Shown here: in pieces, positions 26,270 to 35,102 of the stretch
Numbering within the stretch: position 1 is the first letter of the stretch
How the letters are laid out: each line of letters starts with the position of its first letter
NCBI RefSeq assembly: GCF_000430005.1
Contig: NZ_AUCY01000012.1
Coordinates: 62,001 to 126,000 of the forward strand
From: Desulfovibrio cuneatus DSM 11391
GTDB taxonomy: Bacteria > Desulfobacterota > Desulfovibrionia > Desulfovibrionales > Desulfovibrionaceae
Length of the DNA: 64,000 nucleotides
Direction: 5' to 3'
Translations under genes and position numbers: made by a program
Notes under the pieces: model-generated
What the model was told of the DNA's origin: nothing
What the model saw: only the letters and a program-made list of their open reading frames with translations
The model's database searches: none

Positions 26270-26594
26270 AGGGTACCTCATTTGGGGAGTATAGCCTGCC
26301 TTGCCAGAATGGGCAATGGTGGTGATTGTCTTGTGTCTTTATGTAATTTTTCAAATTTTTCTGTGGCTTGTAGAGCATAGTGCATTTGTTCCAGCTAGAG
26401 CAATTTCACTTTGAAATTGCTCGGTGGCCGCAATGCGGATACCTGCGAAGGGGGCTGTGTTCGTATAGTATAACGAGGTGTTATAAGGAACATGCCATGC
26501 GCTTTATGGCAAATGGATGCAAATTTTCAAAGGTACACTGCTCTAGAATGGCAAGCTGGATTCGCCCCAGAGAAAACGTTGAAAAGGTGTGCCC
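26270..26594. other. intergenic region with a family-B palindrome
   Basis: No gene is seen in 325 bp. It carries a perfect GAGCAATTTC/GAAATTGCTC palindrome (26398-26422) and probably the ygiB promoter (minus strand). Confidence 0.45.
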
Positions 26595-28379
26595 TTATTG
26601 TTTTGTTTCCATAGCATAGTCTTTCACTTTTCGGTACAGGGTGGCAATGCCAATGCCCAGGGCGTTGGCAGCCTGTTGTTTGCCTTTGGCGCTCATGCCA
26701 TAGCGCTGCAAGGCTTGAGTAATGGCATTTTTTTCCAGTTCCGCCAGGGGCAGCACCGGGGCAAGTTGGGTGCCAAGGGTCGAGCTGGCCGGGCTGGCAG
26801 GGGCCATGGGCGCATGGGGGGCAGCTTCCCGAATTTTGGCAGGCAGCATGCCCACCGTGGCGGAGCCGCCTTCGGGAATGATATTCACCAAATATTCCAT
26901 GATGTTTTCAAATTCGCGCACGTTGCCGGGCCAGGCATAATAACTTAAAGCGTCCAGCAGCCTGGGGGTGGGGCGAATGAGCTTTTTTGAAAACAGGCGG
27001 CAGTATTTTTCCAGAAAAAAACTGGCCAGGGCAGGAATGTCGGCCGTGCGTTCACGCAGGGGTGGAATGCGCAGGGGAATAACGTTGAGGCGGTAATACA
27101 GGTCGTCGCGGAACATGCGTTGTTCAATGAGTTTTGGCAAAAAATCGTTGGTGGCGGCAATAATGCGCACGTCTACATCAATGGTGCGGTTGGAACCCAA
27201 GCGCGTTATGCGCATGTCTTGCAGTACGCGCAATAGTTTTACTTGCAAATACAAGGGCATGGCGCCAATTTCGTCTAAAAAAAGCACGCCCTTGTGGGCA
27301 AATTCAAACTTGCCAATATAGCCGGAAGGGCTGGCCCCGGTAAACGCCCCCCCCACATAACCAAACAGCTCGCTTTCCAGCAATGCGTCGGGAATGGCCC
27401 CGCAGTTTATGGGAATGAAGGGTTCGTTGCGTCGGTCGCTGGAAGCATGAATGGCCCGTGCAAACATTTCCTTGCCTGTACCGCTTTCCCCGGTAATGAG
27501 CACGGTGGAAGAAGTGTGGGCAATTTGCAGCACTTTCTGCTTGAGTTCCAGCAGTGACTGGCTTTCTCCCACAATGGCCTTCAGGCCGGAACTTTCCGTG
27601 CTGTGGGTGAACTGGGAAAGCATTTTTGTATAGTGGGGGAGGGAGTCGAACACAAGCGCCTGGTGGAATGTGGGGTCTTCCGACTGGAGTTCGGAAATTT
27701 TTCCCATTAGCAGGGTGGTGTTCCCGCCAACCCGTACTTCATACTCCTCCATGTCGGAAATAATGGAACCCGTGCTGCGCAGGCTAATGCTGTGCAGGTC
27801 TGTACTTTCCGTCACTTCCAGTGTTTCGCGGGCCTTGTCATTCAAATAGCTGATGGCACCTTGGGTTGTCAGGGTCATTACCCCGCGGTGGTCAAGGTCG
27901 GTTATTTGCAAAAAGGTATCCAGCATGTGCTGGGTCTGTTTGCCTTTTTGGTGTTCTGCCGCCACCATGGTCAGGGTTTGGGCCATTTGCTCTACAAAGT
28001 CTTTATACACGTCAAGGTTTGCCACCATGCGCTCGCGTTCTTCTTCCGTAAAGCATATCATGCCAATAATGCCAAGGGGGCGGCCATTATGCACAATGGG
28101 GGTGCAAATGGAAAAGGTCTCCCGGCAGTTGGGCAGGTTGGCACATTTGTGGCACAAGGCGTTTTTACGCGGGTTCTTCATAATGAAGGTAACGGAGGCT
28201 TGCAACACGTGGCGGTACATTTCCCCGGCATGGCGTATGCTGGCCCCGGTGCCTTCGGCATACATGCCTGTTCCGGCAATGCGGATAAGGTTTGTGTCTG
28301 CCACTTCCACGTTAATGCCGGTTACTGTGGCAATAACCCGGCAATAGCGGGCAACATAGGGGGCAATGGATGAGAGCAT
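26595..28379 (-). CDS. sigma-54-dependent transcriptional activator, YgeV-like
   Basis: 594-aa enhancer-binding protein. Residues 1 to about 150 form a sensor with four Cys at 76, 79, 85 and 92 (ALCHKCANLPNC...C), suitable for metal, Fe-S or ligand sensing. A PAS-like segment follows at about 165-280. The AAA+ core has GESGTGKE (Walker A, about 310), GAFTGA (sigma-54 contact) and LFLDEIG (Walker B). A Fis-type helix-turn-helix ends the protein (NALGIGIATLYRKVKDY). The ATG at 28379 has AGGA upstream. It is divergent from the diaminopropionate lyase operon, as ygeV lies near ygeXY in E. coli, and a sigma-54 promoter faces that operon, so it is its likely regulator. Confidence 0.93.
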   Translation of the reverse strand: MLSSIAPYVARYCRVIATVTGINVEVADTNLIRIAGTGMYAEGTGASIRHAGEMYRHVLQASVTFIMKNPRKNALCHKCANLPNCRETFSICTPIVHNGRPLGIIGMICFTEEERERMVANLDVYKDFVEQMAQTLTMVAAEHQKGKQTQHMLDTFLQITDLDHRGVMTLTTQGAISYLNDKARETLEVTESTDLHSISLRSTGSIISDMEEYEVRVGGNTTLLMGKISELQSEDPTFHQALVFDSLPHYTKMLSQFTHSTESSGLKAIVGESQSLLELKQKVLQIAHTSSTVLITGESGTGKEMFARAIHASSDRRNEPFIPINCGAIPDALLESELFGYVGGAFTGASPSGYIGKFEFAHKGVLFLDEIGAMPLYLQVKLLRVLQDMRITRLGSNRTIDVDVRIIAATNDFLPKLIEQRMFRDDLYYRLNVIPLRIPPLRERTADIPALASFFLEKYCRLFSKKLIRPTPRLLDALSYYAWPGNVREFENIMEYLVNIIPEGGSATVGMLPAKIREAAPHAPMAPASPASSTLGTQLAPVLPLAELEKNAITQALQRYGMSAKGKQQAANALGIGIATLYRKVKDYAMETKQ

Positions 28380-28597
28380 GGAACGTTCCTTAAGGTACAA
28401 AAGAGGTGCTGTGTTGTTACCTGTATCATTATGATAAAAATAAATCAAGAATGATTTCTAAAAGCGTTGGGAGCATAACAATAGAGTGTTTTCATACAGT
28501 AAAGTGGTTATGTATCGAATTGATAAATTCTCAAAATGATATTCAAAAAATCATGGGATTTCTGCGTTAATATGCTGATATTATTGTTTATAAGCAA

Positions 28598-28613
28598 TGG
28601 CCCAAAAATTGCT
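28598..28613 (+). promoter_or_regulatory. putative sigma-54 promoter of the dpaL operon
   Basis: TGGCCC-N5-TTGCT, against consensus TGGCAC-N5-TTGCW. It lies about 50 bp upstream of the dpaL start, next to a divergent sigma-54 activator gene; the upstream AT-rich region has short dyads that could be activator sites. Confidence 0.68.
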
Positions 28614-28664
28614 ACTATGAAGTAAAGTCCACTGGTGGATTTTAAACAGTTTCAGGAGGATACC

Positions 28665-29879
28665 GTGAACTCAGTTTTGTTGCATATGAATAAAGCGCAA
28701 AAGCGCCCAGGCCAAGGTGCCGGGCTTGCAGACTTCAATAAAGAAGAAGCGACCCGTGTACGCAATTTTCATAAAAGCTTCAGCGAATACGCTGTAACGC
28801 CTCTTGCCGCCCTGCCACAACTGGCAAAAGACCTTGGCGTAGGCAGTGTGCATGTGAAGGATGAATCCAAGCGCTTTGGCCTGAATGCCTTTAAAGTGCT
28901 TGGCGGTTCTTACGCCATTGGTCGCCTGCTGGCTGAACGCCTGGGCCGACCCATTGAAGACCTGGGCCGTGATGAGCTGTGTTCAGACGCCGTGCGCGCC
29001 AAGCTTGGCCCCATTACCTTTGCTACCGCAACCGACGGTAACCATGGCCGTGGTGTTGCCTGGACAGCCCAGCAACTGCAACAGCATGCCGCTGTGTACA
29101 TGCCCAAAGGTTCTGACCCCATCCGCCAGAAGAATATTCTTGCCACTGGTGCAGAATGCACCATTACCGACCTGAACTATGACGACGCCGTGCGCCTTGC
29201 CAACAAAAATGCTGATGAACACGGCTGGCTGATGGTGCAAGACACTGCCTGGGAAGGGTATGAAGACATTCCCCGCTGGATTATGCAGGGCTACATGACC
29301 CTGACCATTGAAGCGGTTGAGCAACTGAAAGAGCAAGGTATTGACCGCCCCACCCACGTGTTCCTGCAAGCGGGTGTTGGTTCATTTGCTGGCGCTGCCC
29401 TTGGGTTTATTGCCTCAGTATTTGGCGACGACCTGCCCATTACCACCATTGTGGAGCCACACCAGGCAAACTGCATTTACAAGTCCATGGTGGCAGGCGA
29501 CGGTGCCCCGCACAACGTAACGGGCGACCTTTCCACCCTTATGGCAGGCCTTGCCTGCGGCGAACCCAGCACCATTAGCTGGGGCGTGCTGCGCGACTAC
29601 GCCGCTGCCTCCATTTCCTGCCCAGACTGGATTGCTGCCAACGGTATGCGCATTCTTTCTTCCCCGCTTGGGGGCGACCAGCGCGTTATTTCCGGTGAAT
29701 CCGGTGCAGTAACCACTGGCCTTCTCGACTACATCATGCGCCGCCCTGAAGCGGCTGACATTCGCAAAGCCCTGAAGCTGGACGCTTCTTCCCGCATACT
29801 GCTTGTGAGCACTGAAGGGGACACCTCCCCTGAAACGTTCCGTGAAGTGGTGTGGTACGGCTCCCACGCAGGCAAATAG
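28665..29879 (+). CDS. dpaL: diaminopropionate ammonia-lyase
   Basis: PLP enzyme (YgeX) that splits 2,3-diaminopropionate into pyruvate and two ammonia; known forms act on both D and L isomers. 404 aa, E. coli 398. The PLP lysine is in KDESKRFGLNAFKVLGG, about residue 77. The motif TATDGNHGRGVAW (phosphate loop), the segment LMVQDTAWEGY and the C-terminal STEGDTSPETFREVVW are nearly identical in wording to the E. coli protein. The start is a GTG at 28665 with AGGAGG five bases upstream; an earlier in-frame GTG lacks one. It is first in an operon with ygeY, a sodium symporter and a D-aminoacylase. Confidence 0.97.
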   Translation: MNSVLLHMNKAQKRPGQGAGLADFNKEEATRVRNFHKSFSEYAVTPLAALPQLAKDLGVGSVHVKDESKRFGLNAFKVLGGSYAIGRLLAERLGRPIEDLGRDELCSDAVRAKLGPITFATATDGNHGRGVAWTAQQLQQHAAVYMPKGSDPIRQKNILATGAECTITDLNYDDAVRLANKNADEHGWLMVQDTAWEGYEDIPRWIMQGYMTLTIEAVEQLKEQGIDRPTHVFLQAGVGSFAGAALGFIASVFGDDLPITTIVEPHQANCIYKSMVAGDGAPHNVTGDLSTLMAGLACGEPSTISWGVLRDYAAASISCPDWIAANGMRILSSPLGGDQRVISGESGAVTTGLLDYIMRRPEAADIRKALKLDASSRILLVSTEGDTSPETFREVVWYGSHAGK

Positions 29880-29882
29880 CAA

Positions 29883-29925
29883 GAAACGCTCATGCCTTGC
29901 CAAACGAAATAACTGCGCGTTTCCC
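29883..29925. repeat. family-A palindromic repeat, minimal copy (5)
   Basis: GAAACGCT at the left and ACTGCGCGTTTCCC at the right in only 43 bp, with CCTTGCCAAACG inside. It starts three bases after the dpaL stop, between dpaL and ygeY. Confidence 0.6.
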
Positions 29926-30016
29926 ATGTGCCATGTAATCAATGTTTCCATAAATGTATAAGCCGGGTAGTCCGGCCCATAATCAAATGCCTTAATGCAG
30001 GTTTTTCGGAGGATTT

Positions 30017-31198
30017 ATGCTTTCCCATGAAGAAAAAATGGAAGTGAACGCCCTGTGCGAACGCATGTTGCAAAGCCCCAGCAACTCTGGCCATGAAGAC
30101 GGTGTTGTGGCGGTAATGCGCGAGTACATGGAAAAAAACGGGTTCGATGAAATTGTTGTTGATAAATACGGCAGCATTATTGGGTGCATCAAGGGGAACC
30201 GCCCTGGCCTGAAAATTCTGTTTGACGGCCACATTGACACCGTACCTGTGCCAAACCCCGATGCCTGGAAGCAGAACCCTTATGGTGGCGAACTGATAAA
30301 CGGCCGTATTTATGGCCGTGGCGCTTCCGACATGAAAGGCGCTGTGGCTGCCATGTGCGTTGGTGCTGCCAAGTTTGCCCGCGAAACAAAGCGCGACTTT
30401 GCTGGCAGCATTTACATTGCTGGCGTTGTGCACGAAGAATGCTTTGAAGGCATTGCCGCCCGCGAAATTAGCGCCCTGGTGCAGCCTGATGTAGTTATTA
30501 TTGGTGAAGCTTCCGAACTGAACCTGAAAATTGGTCAGCGTGGCCGTGCAGAAGTGGTGGTAGAAACCTTTGGTGTGCCTGCCCACTCTGCCAACCCCCA
30601 CAAAGGGGTGAACGCCGTGCATGCCATGATGAAGCTGGCTGGCGAAATTAACACCTTTGTACCTGCCCAGCACCCCGTGCTTGGCCCTGGCGTTTCCGTG
30701 CTTACCGACATTATTTCCACCCCGTACCCTGGTGCTTCCGTTGTGCCCAGCCACTGCCGCTCAACCTACGACCGCCGCCTGCTGGTAGGTGAAACCCCTG
30801 CCACCGTTATTGCGCCGTTCCAGGAAGCTGTTGACAAACTGAGCGCAGCCGACCCCACCTTCAAGGCAAAGGTTTCTTTTGCTAAAGGCCGTGAAAACTG
30901 CCACACCGGGAACATTATTGAAGGCGAGCGCTTTTTCCCCGGCTGGCTGTTTGAAGAAACCGAAGATTTTATTCAGCGCCCCCTCAAAGCCCTGCAAGCT
31001 GCTGGCTTTCATCCCACCATTACCCACTACTCCTTCTGCACCAACGGCAGCCACTATGCCGGGGAAAAGGGCATTCGCACCTTCGGCTTTGGCCCTTCGG
31101 TGGAAACCCTTGCCCACACCATTGATGAGTACATTGAAGAATCCCAACTGCATGGTGCCACCGACGGCTATGCAGTTATTTGTAAGTCCCTTCTCTAA
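30017..31198 (+). CDS. ygeY: YgeY-family M20 metallohydrolase
   Basis: Zinc amidohydrolase of the ArgE/DapE/M20 family, 393 aa. Metal and catalytic residues are visible: His72 and Asp74 in FDGHIDTVP, the second metal Asp in GRGASDMKG, the general base Glu-Glu in GVVHEECFEG, Glu in IGEASELN, and a late His. YgeY proteins are found with dpaL and, in several genomes, with selenium-dependent purine or amino acid catabolism genes; the exact substrate is not proven. A GGAGG box precedes the ATG. The position in this operon suggests it frees an acylated amino acid or peptide. Confidence 0.93.
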   Translation: MLSHEEKMEVNALCERMLQSPSNSGHEDGVVAVMREYMEKNGFDEIVVDKYGSIIGCIKGNRPGLKILFDGHIDTVPVPNPDAWKQNPYGGELINGRIYGRGASDMKGAVAAMCVGAAKFARETKRDFAGSIYIAGVVHEECFEGIAAREISALVQPDVVIIGEASELNLKIGQRGRAEVVVETFGVPAHSANPHKGVNAVHAMMKLAGEINTFVPAQHPVLGPGVSVLTDIISTPYPGASVVPSHCRSTYDRRLLVGETPATVIAPFQEAVDKLSAADPTFKAKVSFAKGRENCHTGNIIEGERFFPGWLFEETEDFIQRPLKALQAAGFHPTITHYSFCTNGSHYAGEKGIRTFGFGPSVETLAHTIDEYIEESQLHGATDGYAVICKSLL

Positions 31199-31213
31199 AA
31201 GGTAGGATACCTG

Positions 31214-32659
31214 ATGAACTCTACGTTTTACATTGTTATCGCCTACATGGCGACCATGATCGTCATTTCTTTGTACGTATCCTTCAAAAAGGTAAAAAGC
31301 TCGGAAGATTACCACCTGGCTGGCCGCTCCCTTGGCCCGCTCATGATGGCAGGCACCCTTGCCGCCGCTGAAATTGGCGGGGGCAGCACCATTGGTGTGG
31401 CTTCCAAGGCCTATGGCGAATGGGGCCTTTCCGCTGGCTGGTACGTGGTGTGTGCGGGTATTGGTATCTTCCTGGTATCCTTCATCGCTCCCTTCCTGCG
31501 CCGCTCCATGGCTACTACCGTGCCGGAAATTCTGGCCCGCCGCTACGGCACACCTTCCCACATGATCAGCACCTTCCTTTCCCTGTGTACCCTGTTCGTT
31601 GCAACAGCTGCCCAGGTGAAGGCCACAAGCTCTATTATTGAAACCATTTCCGGCGGCGACTTTGTGACCGTTACCGTTATGGTGGCTATTGTAGTAACCC
31701 TGTATACCATGATGGGCGGCCTTGTTTCCGTGGCCTTTACCGACATTGTGCACATTTGCTTTATTACCGTTGGTATGGCCATTGCCATGCCCATTATTGT
31801 ACACGGTGCAGGCGGTTGGGAACACGTGGTAAGCCTGGCAGAAGCCAGAAACCCCACCCAGCTTGAACTGACAAAAGTAGGCTGGAAGACCATTGGCGGC
31901 CTTATTTTGATGTACTTCATGACCTTCTCCACAGGCCAGGAAGCCGTGCAGCGTTACTTTGCGGCACGCGACATTAAAACTGCTCGCCTGGGTTCCTTCC
32001 TGTGTTCCCTGCTTATGGCCCTGTACGGCTTTATTCCAGCCATTATCGGTATTGTGGCCTTTGCCCACTTCCCGGACATCAAGGCTAACCAGGCCATGCC
32101 CATGGCTGCCATGAAGTTTGCCCCCATGCTTATTGCCGGGCTTGTTATGGCTTCCGTTGTGGCGGCTACCATGTCTTCCGCTTCTGGTAACCTCATTGCT
32201 TCCTGCACACTGTTCACCAAAGACGTGTACCAGAAGTATATTAACCCCAATGCCAGCGACCGCACCATTCTGCTGTTGAGCAAGGCCGTTGTAGGCGTTA
32301 TGGGTATTGCCAGCCTGTACATTGCGCTGAACCCTGCCATTGGCATTATTGACCTGTTGGTATTCGGCTTTACCATGCGTTCAGCAGGCCCATTCGCTGC
32401 CTTCCTGTTTGGCTTCATCTACAAGAACGCCACCAAGAACGGCGGTTTGGCTGCCATCATCTGCGGCTCTGTTGTTGCAGGCATCTGGCAGTACCTGGGT
32501 GAGCCTTACGGCCTCATGTCCCTGGTTGTTGGTTCCGCTGCCTCCACCGTGGCCTTCTTCGCCGTTTCCATGATTGAACGCAGCATGGGCGTGCCCGCTG
32601 CACCCCCTGCCATTAGCGCTGAAAACGTGGAACAGAACCGCCTTTCTGAACTGAGGTAA
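31214..32659 (+). CDS. sodium:solute symporter (SSS family)
   Basis: 481-aa membrane protein with about 13 hydrophobic segments. It has the SSS motifs in helix 1-2 (DYHLAGRSLGPLMMAGTLAA then EIGGGSTIGVASKAYGEWGL) and the family feature GQEAVQRYFAARD in the middle. It starts 15 bp after ygeY and ends 5 bp before the D-aminoacylase gene, so it is clearly part of the operon. It probably imports the substrate of the enclosed enzymes, such as an N-acyl- or D-amino acid, using sodium; the solute itself cannot be read from sequence. Confidence 0.92.
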   Translation: MNSTFYIVIAYMATMIVISLYVSFKKVKSSEDYHLAGRSLGPLMMAGTLAAAEIGGGSTIGVASKAYGEWGLSAGWYVVCAGIGIFLVSFIAPFLRRSMATTVPEILARRYGTPSHMISTFLSLCTLFVATAAQVKATSSIIETISGGDFVTVTVMVAIVVTLYTMMGGLVSVAFTDIVHICFITVGMAIAMPIIVHGAGGWEHVVSLAEARNPTQLELTKVGWKTIGGLILMYFMTFSTGQEAVQRYFAARDIKTARLGSFLCSLLMALYGFIPAIIGIVAFAHFPDIKANQAMPMAAMKFAPMLIAGLVMASVVAATMSSASGNLIASCTLFTKDVYQKYINPNASDRTILLLSKAVVGVMGIASLYIALNPAIGIIDLLVFGFTMRSAGPFAAFLFGFIYKNATKNGGLAAIICGSVVAGIWQYLGEPYGLMSLVVGSAASTVAFFAVSMIERSMGVPAAPPAISAENVEQNRLSELR

Positions 32660-32664
32660 TAAGT

Positions 32665-34251
32665 ATGAAACGCCTGATTAAAAACGGCGTTCTCATCGAC
32701 GGATCGGGCACCCCTGGGGTGCCCGGCTCCCTCGCCATTGAGAACGGACGCATTCTTGCCCTGGGCAATATTGACGAATCTGGCTTTGACGATGTGCTGG
32801 ACGCCAAAGGGTGCGTTATTGCCCCTGGCTTTATTGACACCCACAGCCACTCCGACCTTGAAGTATTCAAAGAACCCCACCTTACCCCCAAGCTTATGCA
32901 AGGGGTAACCACCGAAGTGTTGGGCCAGGACGGCATTTCCATTGCCCCCCTGCCGCCCCAATTCATCAGCCCCTGGCGTAAAAACCTGGCCGGGCTGGAC
33001 GGCGACAAAGACGACTTTGACTGGAACTTCCACACCACGGCAAACTACTTGAAGCTGCTGGAAAAGAACGGTTCCGGCACTAACCTGTGCTACCTTGTGC
33101 CCCACGGTAACGTGCGCATGGAAGCCAAGGGCCTGGAAAGTGGCATTGCCACCGCAGCGGAGCTGCAAGGCATGCGCGACGTGTTGCAGCGCGACCTGGA
33201 CGCTGGTGGCGTTGGCTTTTCCACAGGGCTTATTTACATGCCCTGCGCCTATGCCGACACCAACGAAGTGACCGAACTGTGCAAAGTTTCCGCAAAAAAC
33301 AACGTGCCCTTTGTTATTCACCAGCGCAGCGAAGCAGACACCATTCTGGATTCCATGCGTGAAGTGATTAACGTGGGCCGCGATTCCGGCGTGTGGGTAC
33401 ACTTCTCCCACTTCAAGCTGTGCGGCAAAAACAACGCCCACCTGTTTGATCAGGTGCTGGGCCTGCTGGATGAAGCAAAGCGCGAAGGTATTCGCGTTTC
33501 CTTCGACCAGTACCCCTATGTGGCAGGCAGCACCATGCTGGGCGTTATTCTGCCCCCCTGGGTGCATGATGGCGGCACAGACAAGCTGCTGGAGCGCCTT
33601 GCTTCCCCTGAAGCCCGCAAGCGGATGGTGAAAGATATCCACACCGGCATTCAAGGCTGGGATAACTTTGTGGCCTTTGCTGGCCTGGACGGTATTTTTG
33701 TCACCTCTGTGAAAACAGATGCCAACAAAGACGCCCTGGGCAAAAGCCTTGTAGAACTGGGTGCCATGCGCGGCAAAGACCCGCTGGATGCCACTTTCGA
33801 CCTGCTGTACCAGGAATCAAACGCTGTGGGCATGGTAGACTTTTACGGGCTGGAAGAGCACGTGAAAGCCCTTATTGCCCGCCCGGAAATGAACGTGTGC
33901 ACAGACGGCCTGCTTGGCGGCAAGCCCCACCCCCGCGTGTACGGCGCATTTGCCCGCGTGCTTGGCAAGTATGTGCGTGAGGAAAAAGTTATTCCCCTGC
34001 ACGAGGCCATTCGCAAAATGACCTCCAAGCCCGCTTCGGTGTTCAGCCTGAAAGACCGCGGCCTGCTTAAGCCCGGCTATGCCGCTGACGTCACGGTGTT
34101 CAACCCCGATACCATCATCGACAAAGGCACTTACCAGGACCCACGCCAGTTCCCCGAAGGGATTCTGCACGTGCTGGTGAACGGCGAACCCGCTGTGCGC
34201 GACGGCAAGCCGCTTGAGAAGGTGCTCAAAGGGCAGGTATTAAGAAAATAA
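32665..34251 (+). CDS. N-acyl-D-amino-acid deacylase
   Basis: Amidohydrolase-superfamily enzyme of 528 aa, typical for D-aminoacylase. The metal-binding strand motif GFIDTHSHSD places His at 60 and 62. Later elements are GFSTGLIYMPCAYA, HQRSEADTI, HFSHFKLCGK (metal His) and the catalytic Asp in CTDGLLGGKPHPR. The C-terminal beta-domain KPASVFSLKDRGLLKPGYAA is also characteristic. It cleaves N-acyl-D-amino acids to a free D-amino acid and a carboxylate. Last gene of the operon; its free D-amino acid product may feed DpaL when the side chain is an amine. Confidence 0.95.
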   Translation: MKRLIKNGVLIDGSGTPGVPGSLAIENGRILALGNIDESGFDDVLDAKGCVIAPGFIDTHSHSDLEVFKEPHLTPKLMQGVTTEVLGQDGISIAPLPPQFISPWRKNLAGLDGDKDDFDWNFHTTANYLKLLEKNGSGTNLCYLVPHGNVRMEAKGLESGIATAAELQGMRDVLQRDLDAGGVGFSTGLIYMPCAYADTNEVTELCKVSAKNNVPFVIHQRSEADTILDSMREVINVGRDSGVWVHFSHFKLCGKNNAHLFDQVLGLLDEAKREGIRVSFDQYPYVAGSTMLGVILPPWVHDGGTDKLLERLASPEARKRMVKDIHTGIQGWDNFVAFAGLDGIFVTSVKTDANKDALGKSLVELGAMRGKDPLDATFDLLYQESNAVGMVDFYGLEEHVKALIARPEMNVCTDGLLGGKPHPRVYGAFARVLGKYVREEKVIPLHEAIRKMTSKPASVFSLKDRGLLKPGYAADVTVFNPDTIIDKGTYQDPRQFPEGILHVLVNGEPAVRDGKPLEKVLKGQVLRK

Positions 34252-34253
34252 AA

Positions 34254-34345
34254 GTGGAGTGGAAGGGGGGAGGACACCCCAAGGGCTTGAAGCCCTTGAG
34301 TTTTCCTCCCCCCTGGCCCCCCTCCTTCCTGAACCCCATTTCGCG
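34254..34345. repeat. family-C GC-rich 3'-end element (1)
   Basis: GGGGGGAGGA (34265-34274) pairs with TCCTCCCCCC (34304-34313), enclosing AAGGGCTTGAAGCCCTT (34281-34297). The flank CTCCTTCCTGAACCCC matches, inverted, the flanks of copies at 37565 and 40566. It starts 3 bp after the deacylase stop, so it may act as terminator. Confidence 0.65.
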
Positions 34346-35052
34346 GCTTGGTCTTTTTGCTTGTACCTTCGTTGGGCTGCAACTGCTTTTTCCGTCATGG
34401 ACAGAAAAGTCCACTCCTTCAAAGCAGGTTTGCCCGCCTGGGTGCAAGCAAAAACTCCTGCGCCGCGTGCGGCTGGTTCTTTTGACGGCTGCCTACGTTA
34501 GGCTTCCAAAAAGCGCCGCATAAGAATTGCATTATTGGTTTCTCCTGCGTTGGCAACGCTGCTGCACCAAGGGCAACAGGGAAAACTCTGTTCCCCTTTG
34601 TGTAGCAAACTGCGCACCTTGATATTTCGGGGTGGAGAATGACGCAAAATTTACGGTGGCATTGCCCGGCAATGCCCCTTCCTCCGTAAATGAACGGAGA
34701 ACAAACTTCCTCCATAGCGGTGCATTGCCTTGGGTGAAGGAAAACTCCCTGCTTTTTATTAGAGCAGGGAATGTATGAAACCACGGTGAGTACTGGCTGT
34801 AACGGGTCTTCCGTAACGCCATATGATTCGCACTCCTCCCCGTGGCTGGTTTACATACAGGGCACATGCGTGGCGCGTTAAGGAGTGTTTTCCTTGCTCC
34901 CTCGCTTGTGTGCTGGTGGTTCAGGCCTGCTTCGCAGTACATATGCCGATTGTGCTGTCATTGGAGGCAATGTAGACCTGGAACACAATGGCGGGCTCAT
35001 GCCGCCAAGCCTTTGAAACGGGAAAGTAAACCCCTTGCCCGTACAACACATC
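34346..35052. other. long non-coding stretch
   Basis: About 700 bp without a convincing gene on either strand; the open frames there are unlike proteins. It contains a TCCCTGCT/AGCAGGGA hairpin (about 34747-34771) followed on the minus strand by GTTTTC. It may be degraded sequence or hold an unrecognised RNA. Confidence 0.35.
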
Positions 35053-35081
35053 GGGGCAAAGCACAGCTTGTGCTTTGCCCC
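35053..35081 (-). terminator. hairpin 3' of the AT-rich membrane protein gene
   Basis: GGGGCAAAGCACA pairs with TGTGCTTTGCCCC around a 3-base loop, 22 bp beyond the gene's end on the minus strand. No T run. Confidence 0.65.
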
Positions 35082-35102
35082 GGTTGGTGGTTTAGGGGGG
35101 TA

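Noticed and set aside
30761-32068. Minus-strand frame opposite the SSS symporter
   Set aside because: Shadow of ygeY and the symporter gene; no domain seen.
34532-34942. Minus-strand frame of 136 codons in the gap after the deacylase operon
   Set aside because: Composition and lack of any binding site or motif argue against coding; kept as non-coding.
34500-35050. Possible structured housekeeping RNA (6S, tmRNA, SRP RNA or RNase P RNA)
   Set aside because: None of the known conserved segments of these RNAs could be recognised in the stretch.
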